NCBI RefSeq assembly: GCF_947495825.1 | Contig: NZ_CANMAH010000009.1 | Location: 62,001-126,000, forward strand | Direction of reading: 5' to 3' | DNA: 64,000 nt | Source of the DNA: an uncultured Psychrobacter sp. | Lineage (GTDB): Bacteria > Pseudomonadota > Gammaproteobacteria > Pseudomonadales > Moraxellaceae | Part shown: piece after piece, positions 7,808 through 17,297 of the stretch | Layout: the number at the start of each line of letters is the position of its first letter | Position numbering within the stretch: position 1 is the stretch's first letter | Notes under the pieces: model-generated | What the model was told of the DNA's origin: nothing | Databases searched by the model: none | What the model saw: the letters and a program-made list of their open reading frames with translations, nothing else | Program-made: the position numbers and the translations under genes

Positions 7808-10510
7808 ATGAGCAATGATAGCAAGCAGCCTTTAACGCAAGTTAATCCGCAAACCATGAATGAGCAGTACAAAAAGCCATTACCAGCTTTGGATGGAAGC
7901 AGTACGGACCTGCACTATTTTGACGTCGAGCAAGCAGTTAATGAGATTGAGCCAGGCGCTTATGCCAAGCTGCCGTTTAGCTCAAAGGTATTATGCGAGA
8001 ACCTCGTGCGCCGCTGTCCGCCAGAGGATTTGACCGAAGCACTGTCACAGCATATCTACCGTAAGCAAGAGGTTGATTTTCCTTGGTATCCTGCCCGCGT
8101 GGTTTGCCACGACATCTTAGGGCAGACTGCGTTTGTTGATCTTGCAGGACTGCGTGATGCTATCGCAAGCGAGGGCGGTGATCCTGCCAAAGTGAACCCC
8201 ATCGTACCGACACAATTGATCGTCGATCACTCTTTAGCGGTTGAGCATGCAGGCTTTGAAGAAGACGCATTTGAGAAGAACCGCGCGATCGAAGAGCGCC
8301 GTAACGAAGACCGTTTTCACTTTATCAACTGGTGCCAATACGCCTTTGATAACGTCAACGTCGTACCGCCTGGTAACGGCATCATGCACCAAATTAACCT
8401 TGAAAAAATGTCGCCAGTGGTACAAGTGGTGGCTGACCAAGACGGCGATGCCATCACATTCCCTGATACCTTGGTCGGTACCGATAGTCACACCCCGATG
8501 GTCGATGCGCTTGGCGTTATCTCTATCGGTGTCGGCGGGCTAGAAGCTGAAAGCGTGATGTTGGGCAACCCTTCATACATGCGCTTGCCAAACATCGTTG
8601 GCGTTGAGCTAACAGGCAAGCTGCAAGAAGGCATTACTGGTACAGACTTAGTGCTAGCAATGACTGAGTTCTTACGCGAGGAAGGTGTGGTCTCAGCCTA
8701 CTTAGAGTTTTACGGCGAAGGTGCGCGCAATCTGACTGTTGGCGACCGTGCTTCTATCTCCAATATGACGCCAGAGTATGGCGCAACTGCTGCGATGTTC
8801 TCTATCGATGAGCAAACCATTGATTATCTGCGTCTCACCGGACGCTCAGAGCAGCAAATCAAAATCGTTGAAGCTTATGCCAAACAAGTTGGTCTGTGGG
8901 CGGATGGCCTAAAAGATGCTGAATATGAGCGCGTGCTGCATTTTGATTTATCAAAAGTTGTGCGTAATATCGCAGGACCGTCACGTCCCCATGCGCGCGT
9001 ATCAACGACAGACCTTGTCAAGGAAGGCATCGCCCACGGTGAAAATGAAAAACTACCAGAACCAGAAGATGGGCTAATGCCAGATGGCGCAGTAATCATT
9101 GCCGCTATTACTAGCTGTACTAATACCTCAAACCCACGCAACATGGTGGCCGCCGGTATCGTCGCGCGTAACGCAGTAGAAAAAGGCCTTATTCGTAAGC
9201 CTTGGGTCAAGTCGTCACTCGCGCCAGGCTCAAAAGCCGTTAAGCTGTATTTAGAAGAAGCCAACTTATTGCCCGAGCTACAAAAACTGGGTTTTGATGT
9301 CGTCGCCTTTGCTTGTACCACTTGTAATGGTATGAGCGGTGCGCTCGACCCAGAGATCGAGCAAGAGATCATCGAGCGCGATTTGTTTAGTACCGCCGTG
9401 TTATCAGGTAACCGTAACTTTGATGGTCGTATCCATCCGTATGCCAAGCAAGCGTTCCTCGCCTCGCCGCCTTTGGTTGTGGCGTATGCTATCGCTGGTA
9501 ATATCCGTTTTGATATCGAAAAAGACTCACTCGGCAAAGACCAAGATGGCAACGATGTTTATCTAAAAGACATCTGGTTTGAGGATAGCGAAGTCGATGC
9601 TATCGTGGCTAAAGCTGTCAAACCTGAGCAGTATAATGCCGTCTATATCCCAATGTTTGATGAAGCCAAAGCCCAGGCAGGTCGTAATGAAGCATCGGTC
9701 ATCGACCCTCAGTACGACTGGCGTGAGATGAGCACTTATATCCGCCGTCCGCCTTATTGGGAAGGTAAGATGGCGGCGATGAACCGTCTTAAAGGCTTAC
9801 GTCCACTAGCGGTACTTGGTGACAACATCACCACCGACCATATGTCACCATCGAACGCGATTATGGGTGATTCAGCAGCTGGCGAGTATCTCGATACTAT
9901 GGGATTGCCAGCGGAAGACTATAACTCATACGCCACGCATCGCGGCGATCACTTAACCGCGCAGCGTGCCACCTTTGCTAATCCAAAATTGCTCAATGAG
10001 ATGGTACGTGACGAAGACGGCAACGTCATTCAAGGCTCGCTGGCTCGTGTGGAACCTGAAGGCGAAGTGATGCGTATGTGGGAAGCGATCGAGACATATA
10101 TGAATCGTGAACAGCCGCTCATCATCATCGCAGGTGACGGCTATGGCCAAGGCTCTAGCCGTGACTGGGCTGCCAAGGGCGTGCGTCTCGCTGGTGTGGA
10201 AGTCGTCGTGGCTGAAGATTTTGAGCGTATTCATCGTCAAAACCTCGTCGGTATGGGCGCTCTTCCTGTACAGTTCAAACAAGGCACCAACCGTGAGACG
10301 CTAAACATCGATGGCAGCGAAGTGTTTGATCTCGAAGGTGAAGTATCGGCGGGCGGCGAGATGACACTGGTGATTCATCGCAAAGACGGCACAGTCGATA
10401 AAGCGCCCGTTATCTGCCGTTTAGATACCGCTGATGAAGTGAAAATGTATAACTCTGGCGGTATGCTGCAGCGCTTTGCCAAAGAGTTCTTAGCGGGTGA
10501 AGTGGCTTAA
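7808..10510 (+). CDS. acnD: Fe/S-dependent 2-methylcitrate dehydratase AcnD
   Basis: 900 residues, an aconitase-family protein of about the IRP/AcnA length. With PrpF it converts 2-methylcitrate to 2-methyl-cis-aconitate. The three [4Fe-4S] ligands are Cys437 in TSCTNTSNP and Cys503/Cys506 in ACTTCNGMSG. The C-terminal swivel domain carries the substrate-arginine loop GYGQGSSRDWAAKG. Its place between prpC and prpF identifies it as AcnD rather than AcnA. AAAGGA precedes the ATG; a terminator follows. Confidence 0.95.
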   Translation: MSNDSKQPLTQVNPQTMNEQYKKPLPALDGSSTDLHYFDVEQAVNEIEPGAYAKLPFSSKVLCENLVRRCPPEDLTEALSQHIYRKQEVDFPWYPARVVCHDILGQTAFVDLAGLRDAIASEGGDPAKVNPIVPTQLIVDHSLAVEHAGFEEDAFEKNRAIEERRNEDRFHFINWCQYAFDNVNVVPPGNGIMHQINLEKMSPVVQVVADQDGDAITFPDTLVGTDSHTPMVDALGVISIGVGGLEAESVMLGNPSYMRLPNIVGVELTGKLQEGITGTDLVLAMTEFLREEGVVSAYLEFYGEGARNLTVGDRASISNMTPEYGATAAMFSIDEQTIDYLRLTGRSEQQIKIVEAYAKQVGLWADGLKDAEYERVLHFDLSKVVRNIAGPSRPHARVSTTDLVKEGIAHGENEKLPEPEDGLMPDGAVIIAAITSCTNTSNPRNMVAAGIVARNAVEKGLIRKPWVKSSLAPGSKAVKLYLEEANLLPELQKLGFDVVAFACTTCNGMSGALDPEIEQEIIERDLFSTAVLSGNRNFDGRIHPYAKQAFLASPPLVVAYAIAGNIRFDIEKDSLGKDQDGNDVYLKDIWFEDSEVDAIVAKAVKPEQYNAVYIPMFDEAKAQAGRNEASVIDPQYDWREMSTYIRRPPYWEGKMAAMNRLKGLRPLAVLGDNITTDHMSPSNAIMGDSAAGEYLDTMGLPAEDYNSYATHRGDHLTAQRATFANPKLLNEMVRDEDGNVIQGSLARVEPEGEVMRMWEAIETYMNREQPLIIIAGDGYGQGSSRDWAAKGVRLAGVEVVVAEDFERIHRQNLVGMGALPVQFKQGTNRETLNIDGSEVFDLEGEVSAGGEMTLVIHRKDGTVDKAPVICRLDTADEVKMYNSGGMLQRFAKEFLAGEVA

Positions 10511-10542
10511 ACGTTTAAGGTTTAGCTTATAAGTTATAAATA

Positions 10543-10583
10543 ACCGATGTTGTATAGAGTGTCTATATGGCATCGGCTTTTTT
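10543..10583 (+). terminator. Terminator after acnD
   Basis: CCGATG (10544-10549) pairs with CATCGG (10571-10576), with an inner TATAGA/TCTATA stem and a T-run at 10578-10583. It suggests that acnD and prpF are not only one read-through transcript. Confidence 0.75.
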
Positions 10584-10616
10584 GTAATAGGTAGCAGTGA
10601 AAGGTTTGCAGAATTC

Positions 10617-10642
10617 GTAGCTGGGCTAAAGCCACAGCCTAC
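10617..10642. repeat. REP-like imperfect palindrome
   Basis: Imperfect palindrome starting GTAG and ending CTAC, with central GGGCTAAAGCC. It resembles the short intergenic palindromes found dispersed in many gammaproteobacterial genomes. Only one copy is seen in this window. Confidence 0.4.
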
Positions 10643-10714
10643 AATAACGCGTACTGAGCTAAAATAGTAATGACTATATGACTCAGAAAATTCTTCTATA
10701 TTAAGAGAGATTTA

Positions 10715-10960
10715 ATGAAAGTTATCTGTTTTACAGAAGCTAATAAAGACTTCAAAGCCGTTTTAGATACGGTGAATAATGGTACCGATGCAGTAGTCAT
10801 AAATCGTCAAAACGATAATGATGCGGTTGTTATGTCGAGTGCTCATTACAATGGTTTGATGGAGACGCTGTATTTATTAAAGTCATCTGCTAATGCTGCC
10901 CATTTGGCTAAGTCTGTTGAGCAATATGAAAGTAGCAAGTTAAATTCTAAGACTAAATAA
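10715..10960 (+). CDS. Phd/YefM-family antitoxin-like protein
   Basis: 81 residues. The N-terminal half (VICFTEANKDFKAVLDTVN, then AVVINRQNDNDAVVMSSAHYNGLMET) follows the YefM pattern: a short beta strand, helix, and the D-A-V-V-M-S segment. The C-terminal ~30 residues would be the toxin-neutralising tail. AGAGA precedes the ATG. In YefM-YoeB modules the toxin follows on the same strand; none is found here, only a 50-codon convergent frame three bases away. It may be an orphan antitoxin or regulator. Confidence 0.75.
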   Translation: MKVICFTEANKDFKAVLDTVNNGTDAVVINRQNDNDAVVMSSAHYNGLMETLYLLKSSANAAHLAKSVEQYESSKLNSKTK

Positions 10961-10963
10961 TAT

Positions 10964-11116
10964 TTACCCAGATTTGTAAGGCTCGACCCGACCAGCCTCA
11001 ACTTCATCTTTAGCGATGAGTAATTGACGCACAAACTCATAAGACAAGTCAGGGTTATCTTGCATAATACGTTTAATTTTAGCTGAGCTTTCTTTGTGCT
11101 TTTTATTTGTTGTCAT
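10964..11116 (-). CDS. Small hypothetical protein, convergent with the YefM-like gene
   Basis: 50 codons, ATG at 11116, TAA at 10964-10966, preceded by GAGAAG. The sequence starts MTTNKKHKESSAKIKR and ends VEAGRVEPYKSG. It is basic at the N-terminus and its tail resembles the C-terminal part of ribbon-helix-helix or Phd-type antitoxins, but it is too short for a firm family call. Its stop lies three bases from the stop of the YefM-like gene, and it is divergent from prpF. Coding status rests on the ribosome-binding site, natural-looking composition and lack of other content. Confidence 0.5.
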   Translation of the reverse strand: MTTNKKHKESSAKIKRIMQDNPDLSYEFVRQLLIAKDEVEAGRVEPYKSG

Positions 11117-11194
11117 AATCTTCTCTATTTTCACCTTTATTTATATTACCAATAATACAGAATCAAATCATAATTATATTAAGGACTCCTAGTA

Positions 11195-12445
11195 ATGACA
11201 CAAGCCACCCAATCAAAACCAAAATTCGCCCCACAAATCTCTGTCCCTGCCACCTATATGCGCGGCGGCACGTCAAAAGGCACGTTTTTTAAATTATCCG
11301 ACTTACCTGAGCGTTGCCAAGTTGCAGGCTCGCCGCGAGATAACTTCTTACTACGTGTTATCGGCAGCCCAGATCCTTATGGCAAGCAAATCGACGGTTT
11401 AGGTAATGGCAGCTCTAGCACGTCAAAAACGGTGATTTTGTCTGAAGCAAAACAAGCTGATCATGACGTTAATTACCTATTTGGACAAGTTAATATCGCA
11501 AAGACCATGATTGATTGGGCAGGTAACTGCGGTAACTTAACTGCCGCCGTGGGTGCTTGTGCGATTAACATGGGCTTAGTTGCTGCAGATAAAATCTCTA
11601 GTAGCATCGATAAGGACGCGGACAGCGGTGTTTGTGAAGTGCGTATCTGGCAAGAAAATATCGGCAAAACCATCATTGCTCATGTGCCTGTATACAAAGA
11701 CGCAGATAGCAAGGTGCAAGTACAAGAAACCGGTGATTTTGAATTGGACGGCGTCACCTTCCCCGCCGCTGAGGTCAAAATTGAATTTATCGATCCTGTT
11801 GATTCTTCTAGTGATATGTTTCCGACTAATAACCTCGTCGATGACTTTGATGTCTCTGGTTGTGGCCTCGATAAAGACAGCGTCAAAGCGACCTTTATTA
11901 GCGCAGGTATCCCCACTATCTTTATGAAAGCGGAAGACTTAGGCTTTAGCGGTACAGAATTACAAGGCGATATTAATAGTAATGACGAACTATTAGCCAA
12001 GTTAGAAAAAATACGTGCGCGTGGCGGCGTGGCGATGGGATTGTTTAAAGATGAGAGTGAGGCACAAGCGAGCCAACATATCCCCAAAATTGCGTGGGTA
12101 GCACCAGCACAAAGCTATACCTCGTCAAGTGGTAAAGAAGTTAATGCAAATGATATCGATTTAGTGGTACGAGCCATGAGTATGGGGCAGCTGCATCATG
12201 CGATGATGGGTACCGCAGCGGTCGCCATTGCGGCAGCGGCCACCACGCAAGGGACATTGGTCAATGAGGCGGCTGGCGGTGGCGAGCTGTCCGAGGTGCG
12301 TTTTGGTCATCCATCAGGGACGCTACTGGTCGGCGGTAAAACCGAACAAGTCGACGGCCGCTGGCAAGCCAAAAAAGTGTCGATGAGTCGCTCAGCCCGC
12401 CGTATTATGGTTGGAGAAGTTTTTGTACCAGCAGATGCGTTTTAA
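11195..12445 (+). CDS. prpF: 2-methylaconitate cis-trans isomerase PrpF
   Basis: 416 residues with the two-domain diaminopimelate-epimerase-like fold of PrpF. Family segments seen are MRGGTSKGTFF near residue 22, GNGSSSTSKTVI near 71 and the glycine-rich GNCGNLTAAVG near 110. It isomerises the 2-methylaconitate made by AcnD so that the aconitase step can finish. AAGGA precedes the ATG. It follows acnD but is separated by the antitoxin-like cassette. Confidence 0.95.
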   Translation: MTQATQSKPKFAPQISVPATYMRGGTSKGTFFKLSDLPERCQVAGSPRDNFLLRVIGSPDPYGKQIDGLGNGSSSTSKTVILSEAKQADHDVNYLFGQVNIAKTMIDWAGNCGNLTAAVGACAINMGLVAADKISSSIDKDADSGVCEVRIWQENIGKTIIAHVPVYKDADSKVQVQETGDFELDGVTFPAAEVKIEFIDPVDSSSDMFPTNNLVDDFDVSGCGLDKDSVKATFISAGIPTIFMKAEDLGFSGTELQGDINSNDELLAKLEKIRARGGVAMGLFKDESEAQASQHIPKIAWVAPAQSYTSSSGKEVNANDIDLVVRAMSMGQLHHAMMGTAAVAIAAAATTQGTLVNEAAGGGELSEVRFGHPSGTLLVGGKTEQVDGRWQAKKVSMSRSARRIMVGEVFVPADAF

Positions 12446-12525
12446 AAATAATAGTAGGCGTAGATACCATCTTAAGAGAGCTAGATAAAATCTAGTGGAG
12501 CAAGCTTGCTGATGTAGATTTTTGA

Positions 12526-14403
12526 GTGCGATTACTTTACCCTACCAAAATGACAAACACTCCTAATCTCAGCAAACCACCATTCGATAAAAAGCCGCCA
12601 GTCAAAAAGACTGAGCGGCGCGCTTTATTGTGGAATATCCTCAAAAAACTGGCGGTGTTTGCCGCGCCTTATAAGCTTTTAATCATTGCCACCTTGATTT
12701 TAACGGTGCTTGGATCCTTTACCGCGCAGGTCAATGCTTTTGTGTTGCGTTATGCTGTCGATACTTTGACTAAGATTGCCACACTTGCCGAGCCTTGGAA
12801 AGCGGGCGTACGTATGCTTGGCATTATCAGTGCGGTACTACTGACTAAAGAGATACTGTCGATATTTATCTCATTTGGGCAGCGCTTTTATGGTGAAAAG
12901 ATTCGCATCAATCTCTCGCGGGATTTATCACAAAAGATTATCGAGCGCATTTTGACTTATCGCATGGCGTTTTATACCAGTAGCGAGAATGACAGTGGTA
13001 AATTACAAACCCGTATTGACTATGGCGTGAGTAGTCTCACCAGTCTTGTACAAAACTTTTTTATCGATATGCTGCCACTGTTTGCCAGCGCCATCGTCTC
13101 GCTCATTATTATGTTCTCGACCAACTTTTGGATTGGTCTGGTTGGGCTGTTTATTATTCCGATTTACTTTTTTATTAGTCAAAAACAAGCCAGACGTCTG
13201 CAAGGGTTTCGCCGGCAGATGCGTAGCTTTCGAGAGGCCAAAAGCGGACTGGTTATTTCGCTTATCAACTCAATTAGTGTGGTCAAATCCTTTGTCCGCG
13301 AGCCTATTGAAGCCCAAAAGCATCTAAAGATTCAAAAAGAGATGACCGATAATCAGCTGCGTATTCGCAGTATTGGCTTTATCTATGACGCGGTGAAAAC
13401 CTTTATTGAACAAATCGGCGTCGTGGTCATCATCTTGCTGACCTCTTACTTTGTCTTGCAGGGTCAAATGACCATTGGCATGATTTTATTTCACGTTATG
13501 CTATTTCAAAACGTCGCCGCCCCTATTCGCCAGCTGCATCGCATCTATGATCAGATCAATAACGCTTTAACTTACGCTGAGGGCTTTTTTGATATCTTAG
13601 AAGATGATAAACAAGTTGAAAATGTCACGGGCGTGAGCACCAAAGACTTAAAAGGTCATATAAAGCTTAACAACGTTGACTTTACTTACCCCAATGGCAC
13701 ACAAGCGCTAAAAGATGTCAGCTTTGAGATTCGCCCTAACCGTATCACCGCGCTTGTTGGGCTTAGCGGCGCGGGCAAGAGCACCATTATCAATCTATTG
13801 GTCAAATTTTATGAGCCAGATGCTGGCATGATTTGCTTAGATGGTCATAATCTAAAAGACTGTGATACTCATGACTTACGTCAGAATATCGGTCTGGTAT
13901 TACAAAGTAATCATATCTTCTCAGGCACTATTAGTGAAAACATCCGTTATGGCAATATGAGTGCGACTATGGATGACATTATAGTTGCAGCCAAAAAGGC
14001 TTCTATTCACGAACAAGTGATGCAATTAGCAGACGGTTACGAGAGTACGGCCAAATCGCTATCAGGTGGTCAGCAGCAGCGTATTGCGCTGGCTCGTATG
14101 TTCTTAAAAGATCCACCGATTGTATTTTTGGATGAGCCAACCGCCAGCCTCGATGCCATTGCCAGTCAACAGGTCAAAAAAAGCTTAGATCTGATCAAGC
14201 AAGATCGTACGGTGATTATGGTGTCGCATAATATCGCGCAGATCATCGATGCAGATGATTTGGTAGTAATAGAAAATGGTCAAGTGGTTGAGACTGGGAC
14301 GCATGAAGCGCTGTATGATAAAGGCGGTAAGTATTACGAGATATTTAGTGCCATGTCAGATAGCTTAAACTTGGACAAAATTAGTCAAACGCTGCACGGT
14401 TAA
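12526..14403 (+). CDS. ABC exporter, fused membrane and ATPase domains
   Basis: Up to 625 residues from a GTG at 12526; an ATG at 12550 is an equally possible start and neither has a strong ribosome site. Six membrane segments (residues ~50-330) form a type-IV exporter domain, followed by an ATPase domain with Walker A GLSGAGKST, signature LSGGQQQRIALAR and Walker B IVFLDEPTAS. The dimeric exporters of this class move lipids, peptides or drugs; no substrate can be assigned. It sits inside the prp region between prpF and prpD without obvious functional link. Confidence 0.88.
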   Translation: MRLLYPTKMTNTPNLSKPPFDKKPPVKKTERRALLWNILKKLAVFAAPYKLLIIATLILTVLGSFTAQVNAFVLRYAVDTLTKIATLAEPWKAGVRMLGIISAVLLTKEILSIFISFGQRFYGEKIRINLSRDLSQKIIERILTYRMAFYTSSENDSGKLQTRIDYGVSSLTSLVQNFFIDMLPLFASAIVSLIIMFSTNFWIGLVGLFIIPIYFFISQKQARRLQGFRRQMRSFREAKSGLVISLINSISVVKSFVREPIEAQKHLKIQKEMTDNQLRIRSIGFIYDAVKTFIEQIGVVVIILLTSYFVLQGQMTIGMILFHVMLFQNVAAPIRQLHRIYDQINNALTYAEGFFDILEDDKQVENVTGVSTKDLKGHIKLNNVDFTYPNGTQALKDVSFEIRPNRITALVGLSGAGKSTIINLLVKFYEPDAGMICLDGHNLKDCDTHDLRQNIGLVLQSNHIFSGTISENIRYGNMSATMDDIIVAAKKASIHEQVMQLADGYESTAKSLSGGQQQRIALARMFLKDPPIVFLDEPTASLDAIASQQVKKSLDLIKQDRTVIMVSHNIAQIIDADDLVVIENGQVVETGTHEALYDKGGKYYEIFSAMSDSLNLDKISQTLHG

Positions 14404-14505
14404 GCCTATATAATGTTAGATTGTTTTCGAGTATGTTGATGATTGTTATATCTAAAATAATAGCTCACCTACTATTTTTACCACTATTTTTTAATTGAGA
14501 AAAAA

Positions 14506-14898
14506 ATGCTAACGAACTCAGTAAGTGCAATAAAGCTTCAACAAAAAACCGTGATGATGTGTGTCGCTGTGCCACAAATCATGGCCTCTAGAATGTGGAT
14601 GCTTGCTACCTCTCCTATGAACCCCAAACTGCAACAAACAGAAATATTTTCTATGGTTGAAGAAAAGCAAAAAGCCTTTGTAGATTCTATGAGTGATATA
14701 AATTTGCAAATTCTGTCCTCACAATCGATCTTGTTCAATAAGTGGCTAAGCAATTGTCAAAGCTTTATGTTGGGACATCACAATGCTTTTAATAACTTCG
14801 ATAATGACATCGATGAAGAAACAATTAAAATCTTAGATAAGGGCATTAGTCCTTATGCAAAGACCGTACAAGTAAATCAAAAACGTCTGAAACGTTAA
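14506..14898 (+). CDS. Small helical protein, possibly phasin-like
   Basis: 130 residues, not firmly recognised. It is mostly helical, Met- and Gln-rich at the N-terminus and includes EEKQKAFVDSMSDINLQ followed by a long amphipathic stretch, a pattern similar to phasins that coat polyhydroxyalkanoate granules. No signal peptide. TTGAGAAAAAA precedes the ATG. It is followed closely by the GNAT gene (27 bases). The phasin suggestion is inference from composition only. Confidence 0.5.
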   Translation: MLTNSVSAIKLQQKTVMMCVAVPQIMASRMWMLATSPMNPKLQQTEIFSMVEEKQKAFVDSMSDINLQILSSQSILFNKWLSNCQSFMLGHHNAFNNFDNDIDEETIKILDKGISPYAKTVQVNQKRLKR

Positions 14899-14925
14899 GA
14901 ACCATAAGTTTAAGAACCATAAGTT

Positions 14926-15534
14926 ATGACCTGTGAATTTTCTATAAAAACCTTTGATGAGCTAACTTCGGTCGATCTCTATCATATTTTAAAAGCCCGC
15001 TCGCAGGTATTCGTTGTCGAGCAAAATTGTCCTTACCAAGATATGGATGAGGTAGACTTTGATTGTTTGCATCTGATCGCTCATAAAGATGCAGCGCTGG
15101 TTGGTTATTGTCGCATCATCGGCCCTAAATTTAATCCCAAAAAATCTTTAGACAATCCAGCCCATTCTATGCCTGCTATCGGAAGAGTACTGGTATTAAA
15201 CGATCATCGAGGCTATGGTTTGGCACGACAAATCATGACGCATGCCATTAAGCATTGCCGCAAAAAGTACGGCAAAAAACCGATTATTATCTCAGCCCAG
15301 ACCTATTTGCTTAGCTTTTACGAATCTTTAGGGTTTATCCCTGAAGGCGCCACATATCTTGAAGACAATATCGAACATATCACCATGGTCTTACCTGTTT
15401 TAAAAAAAGGAAAAATAAAAAAGCAAAAACCAGCTGGCTCTGAAAGCTCAGGATTTGTCACCAAATTGTTGAGTTTTTTGCTTTTAATATTGAGTCTTTT
15501 GTTCATCGCAGGCTTAATTTACTTGATGACTTAA
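14926..15534 (+). CDS. ElaA-type GNAT acetyltransferase with C-terminal membrane tail
   Basis: 202 residues. Residues ~1-155 match the ElaA branch of GNAT N-acetyltransferases: LYHILKARSQVFVVEQNCPY, the GRVLV strand and the acetyl-CoA pyrophosphate loop HRGYGLARQIM. After ~20 Lys-rich residues a single hydrophobic segment (about 180-200) ends the protein. ElaA homologues normally stop after ~150 residues, so the membrane tail is unusual and would hold the enzyme at the inner membrane. Substrate unknown. Confidence 0.82.
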   Translation: MTCEFSIKTFDELTSVDLYHILKARSQVFVVEQNCPYQDMDEVDFDCLHLIAHKDAALVGYCRIIGPKFNPKKSLDNPAHSMPAIGRVLVLNDHRGYGLARQIMTHAIKHCRKKYGKKPIIISAQTYLLSFYESLGFIPEGATYLEDNIEHITMVLPVLKKGKIKKQKPAGSESSGFVTKLLSFLLLILSLLFIAGLIYLMT

Positions 15535-15675
15535 GCTATCAGTTTTTTACACGACTTCACTGTTGTTCTATATTGATTGTGCTACTTTTGAGTCATGACT
15601 ATGGTCTTGTAAACGATGATTATGATAGAAGGTCAATAGTCAAAAATTATCTGACTCAAGGAAGAGGTAACGACT

Positions 15676-17172
15676 ATGTCTAATGTAGAAAGCAATGTCC
15701 GTCCAGAATATGATGATGAGATTCAAAAAATCGCCGATTATGTTCTCAACTACTCTATCGATGACTCTCCCAATAGTGCTGATGCTTGGACTACTGCGCG
15801 CCACTGCTTGATGGATACGCTAGGCTGCGGTCTTTTGACACTACGTTTTCCTGAATGTACCAAGCATCTAGGGCCTGAATGCACCGATCAGATAACACCT
15901 AATGGCGCGCGCGTCCCTGGCACTTCCCATCGACTAGATCCTATCAAAGCCGCTTTTGATATTGGCTGTATGGTGCGCTGGCTTGATTATAATGATACAT
16001 GGCTTGCTGCCGAATGGGGTCATCCCTCCGACAATTTAGGCGGTATCCTTGCGGTAGCCGATTACATCAGTCAGCAAAACATTAGCCGCAACCTTAAGCC
16101 TTTGACCATGCGTGAAGTGCTTGAGGCGATGATCATGGCGCATGAAATTCAAGGCGTCATGGCGCTTGAAAACTCATTTAACCGCGTGGGTCTTGACCAT
16201 GTATTTTTAGTCAAACTTGCATCAACCGCTGTCGTTGCCAAATTATATAACCTACCACGCGAGCGTATTATGGCGGCTATCTCACAAGCCCTTGTTGATG
16301 GTCAAGCGTTACGTACCTATCGTCATGCACCCAATGCGGGTAGCCGTAAATCATGGGCGGCAGGTGACGCAACCAGCCGTGCAGTACGCTTGGTCGATAT
16401 CACACGTCGCGGCGAGATGGGAATCCCTGGTGCGTTAACTGCGCCGCAATGGGGTTTTTATGATGTGTTATTTAGCCATACCAATAAAGACCTTGCGCTC
16501 AAGCCTGAAGACGAGCGTCGCTTTAAATTCCAGCGTGACTTTGGTACTTATGTGATGGAAAATATCTTATTTAAAATAAGTTTCCCCGCTGAATTCCATG
16601 CACAAACCGCCTGTGAAGCAGCAGTTATTCTACATCCGCGCATAGAAGATAGAATTGATGATATTGAAAAAATCGTACTAACTACACATGACTCGGCAAT
16701 TCGAATTATTTCAAAAGAAGGCGCACTTGCCAATCCTGCCGATCGTGATCACTGCCTACAATATATGGTCGCTGTCCCTCTATTAACCGGCGATCTCATG
16801 GCAGAAAACTATGAAGACGACTATCATGAGCAGCATCTATCAATCGATGAGCTACGTAGCAAAATGGTGGTAGAAGAGGACGAGCGTTACTCAGCAGACT
16901 ATCACGACCCAAGTAAACGCTCGATTGCCAACGCGATTCAAATTTTCTTTAAAGATGGCACTAGTACCGATAAAGTCGCTGTTGAATATCCAATCGGTCA
17001 CAAACGCCGCCGCGAAGAAGGCATCCCTGTATTAGAAGCAAAGTTTCGCGCCAGTCTGGCTACTCGATTTATCGAGAGTCGTTGTGATGAAATTATTGAG
17101 CTGTGCGATGACCAAGATCGATTAGAGCAAACGCCTGTTCATGAGTTTATGGACTTATTTGTCATTAATTAG
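15676..17172 (+). CDS. prpD: 2-methylcitrate dehydratase PrpD (MmgE/PrpD family)
   Basis: 498 residues, the full PrpD length. It dehydrates 2-methylcitrate without an iron-sulfur cluster. Family landmarks are [14 protein letters not shown] near residue 44, the [17 protein letters not shown] segment near 108, [10 protein letters not shown] near 153 and the arginine-rich [15 protein letters not shown] near 222. AAGGAAGAGG precedes the ATG. It provides a second dehydration route beside AcnD/PrpF. It is separated from prpF by an ABC exporter, a small protein and a GNAT enzyme, and has its own terminator. Confidence 0.93.
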   Translation: MSNVESNVRPEYDDEIQKIADYVLNYSIDDSPNSADAWTTARHCLMDTLGCGLLTLRFPECTKHLGPECTDQITPNGARVPGTSHRLDPIKAAFDIGCMVRWLDYNDTWLAAEWGHPSDNLGGILAVADYISQQNISRNLKPLTMREVLEAMIMAHEIQGVMALENSFNRVGLDHVFLVKLASTAVVAKLYNLPRERIMAAISQALVDGQALRTYRHAPNAGSRKSWAAGDATSRAVRLVDITRRGEMGIPGALTAPQWGFYDVLFSHTNKDLALKPEDERRFKFQRDFGTYVMENILFKISFPAEFHAQTACEAAVILHPRIEDRIDDIEKIVLTTHDSAIRIISKEGALANPADRDHCLQYMVAVPLLTGDLMAENYEDDYHEQHLSIDELRSKMVVEEDERYSADYHDPSKRSIANAIQIFFKDGTSTDKVAVEYPIGHKRRREEGIPVLEAKFRASLATRFIESRCDEIIELCDDQDRLEQTPVHEFMDLFVIN

Positions 17173-17226
17173 ACGATGATTAATTGGCTTTTTATGGATT
17201 AGACGTCTATAAGTCAAAAAATCAAA

Positions 17227-17265
17227 AGGGTGTGTCATTGATTAAAACATGACGCACCCTATTTT
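17227..17265 (+). terminator. Terminator after prpD
   Basis: AGGGTGTGTCAT (17227-17238) pairs with ATGACGCACCCT (17249-17260), one G-T wobble, followed by ATTTTTATTT. Lies in the gap to the convergent SDR gene. Confidence 0.8.
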
Positions 17266-17297
17266 TATTTTAATAACCTGCTTTTTCAAGTCCTACT

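Noticed and set aside
8875..9552. 225-codon leftward frame inside acnD
   Set aside because: Shadow of the conserved acnD frame, no family resemblance.
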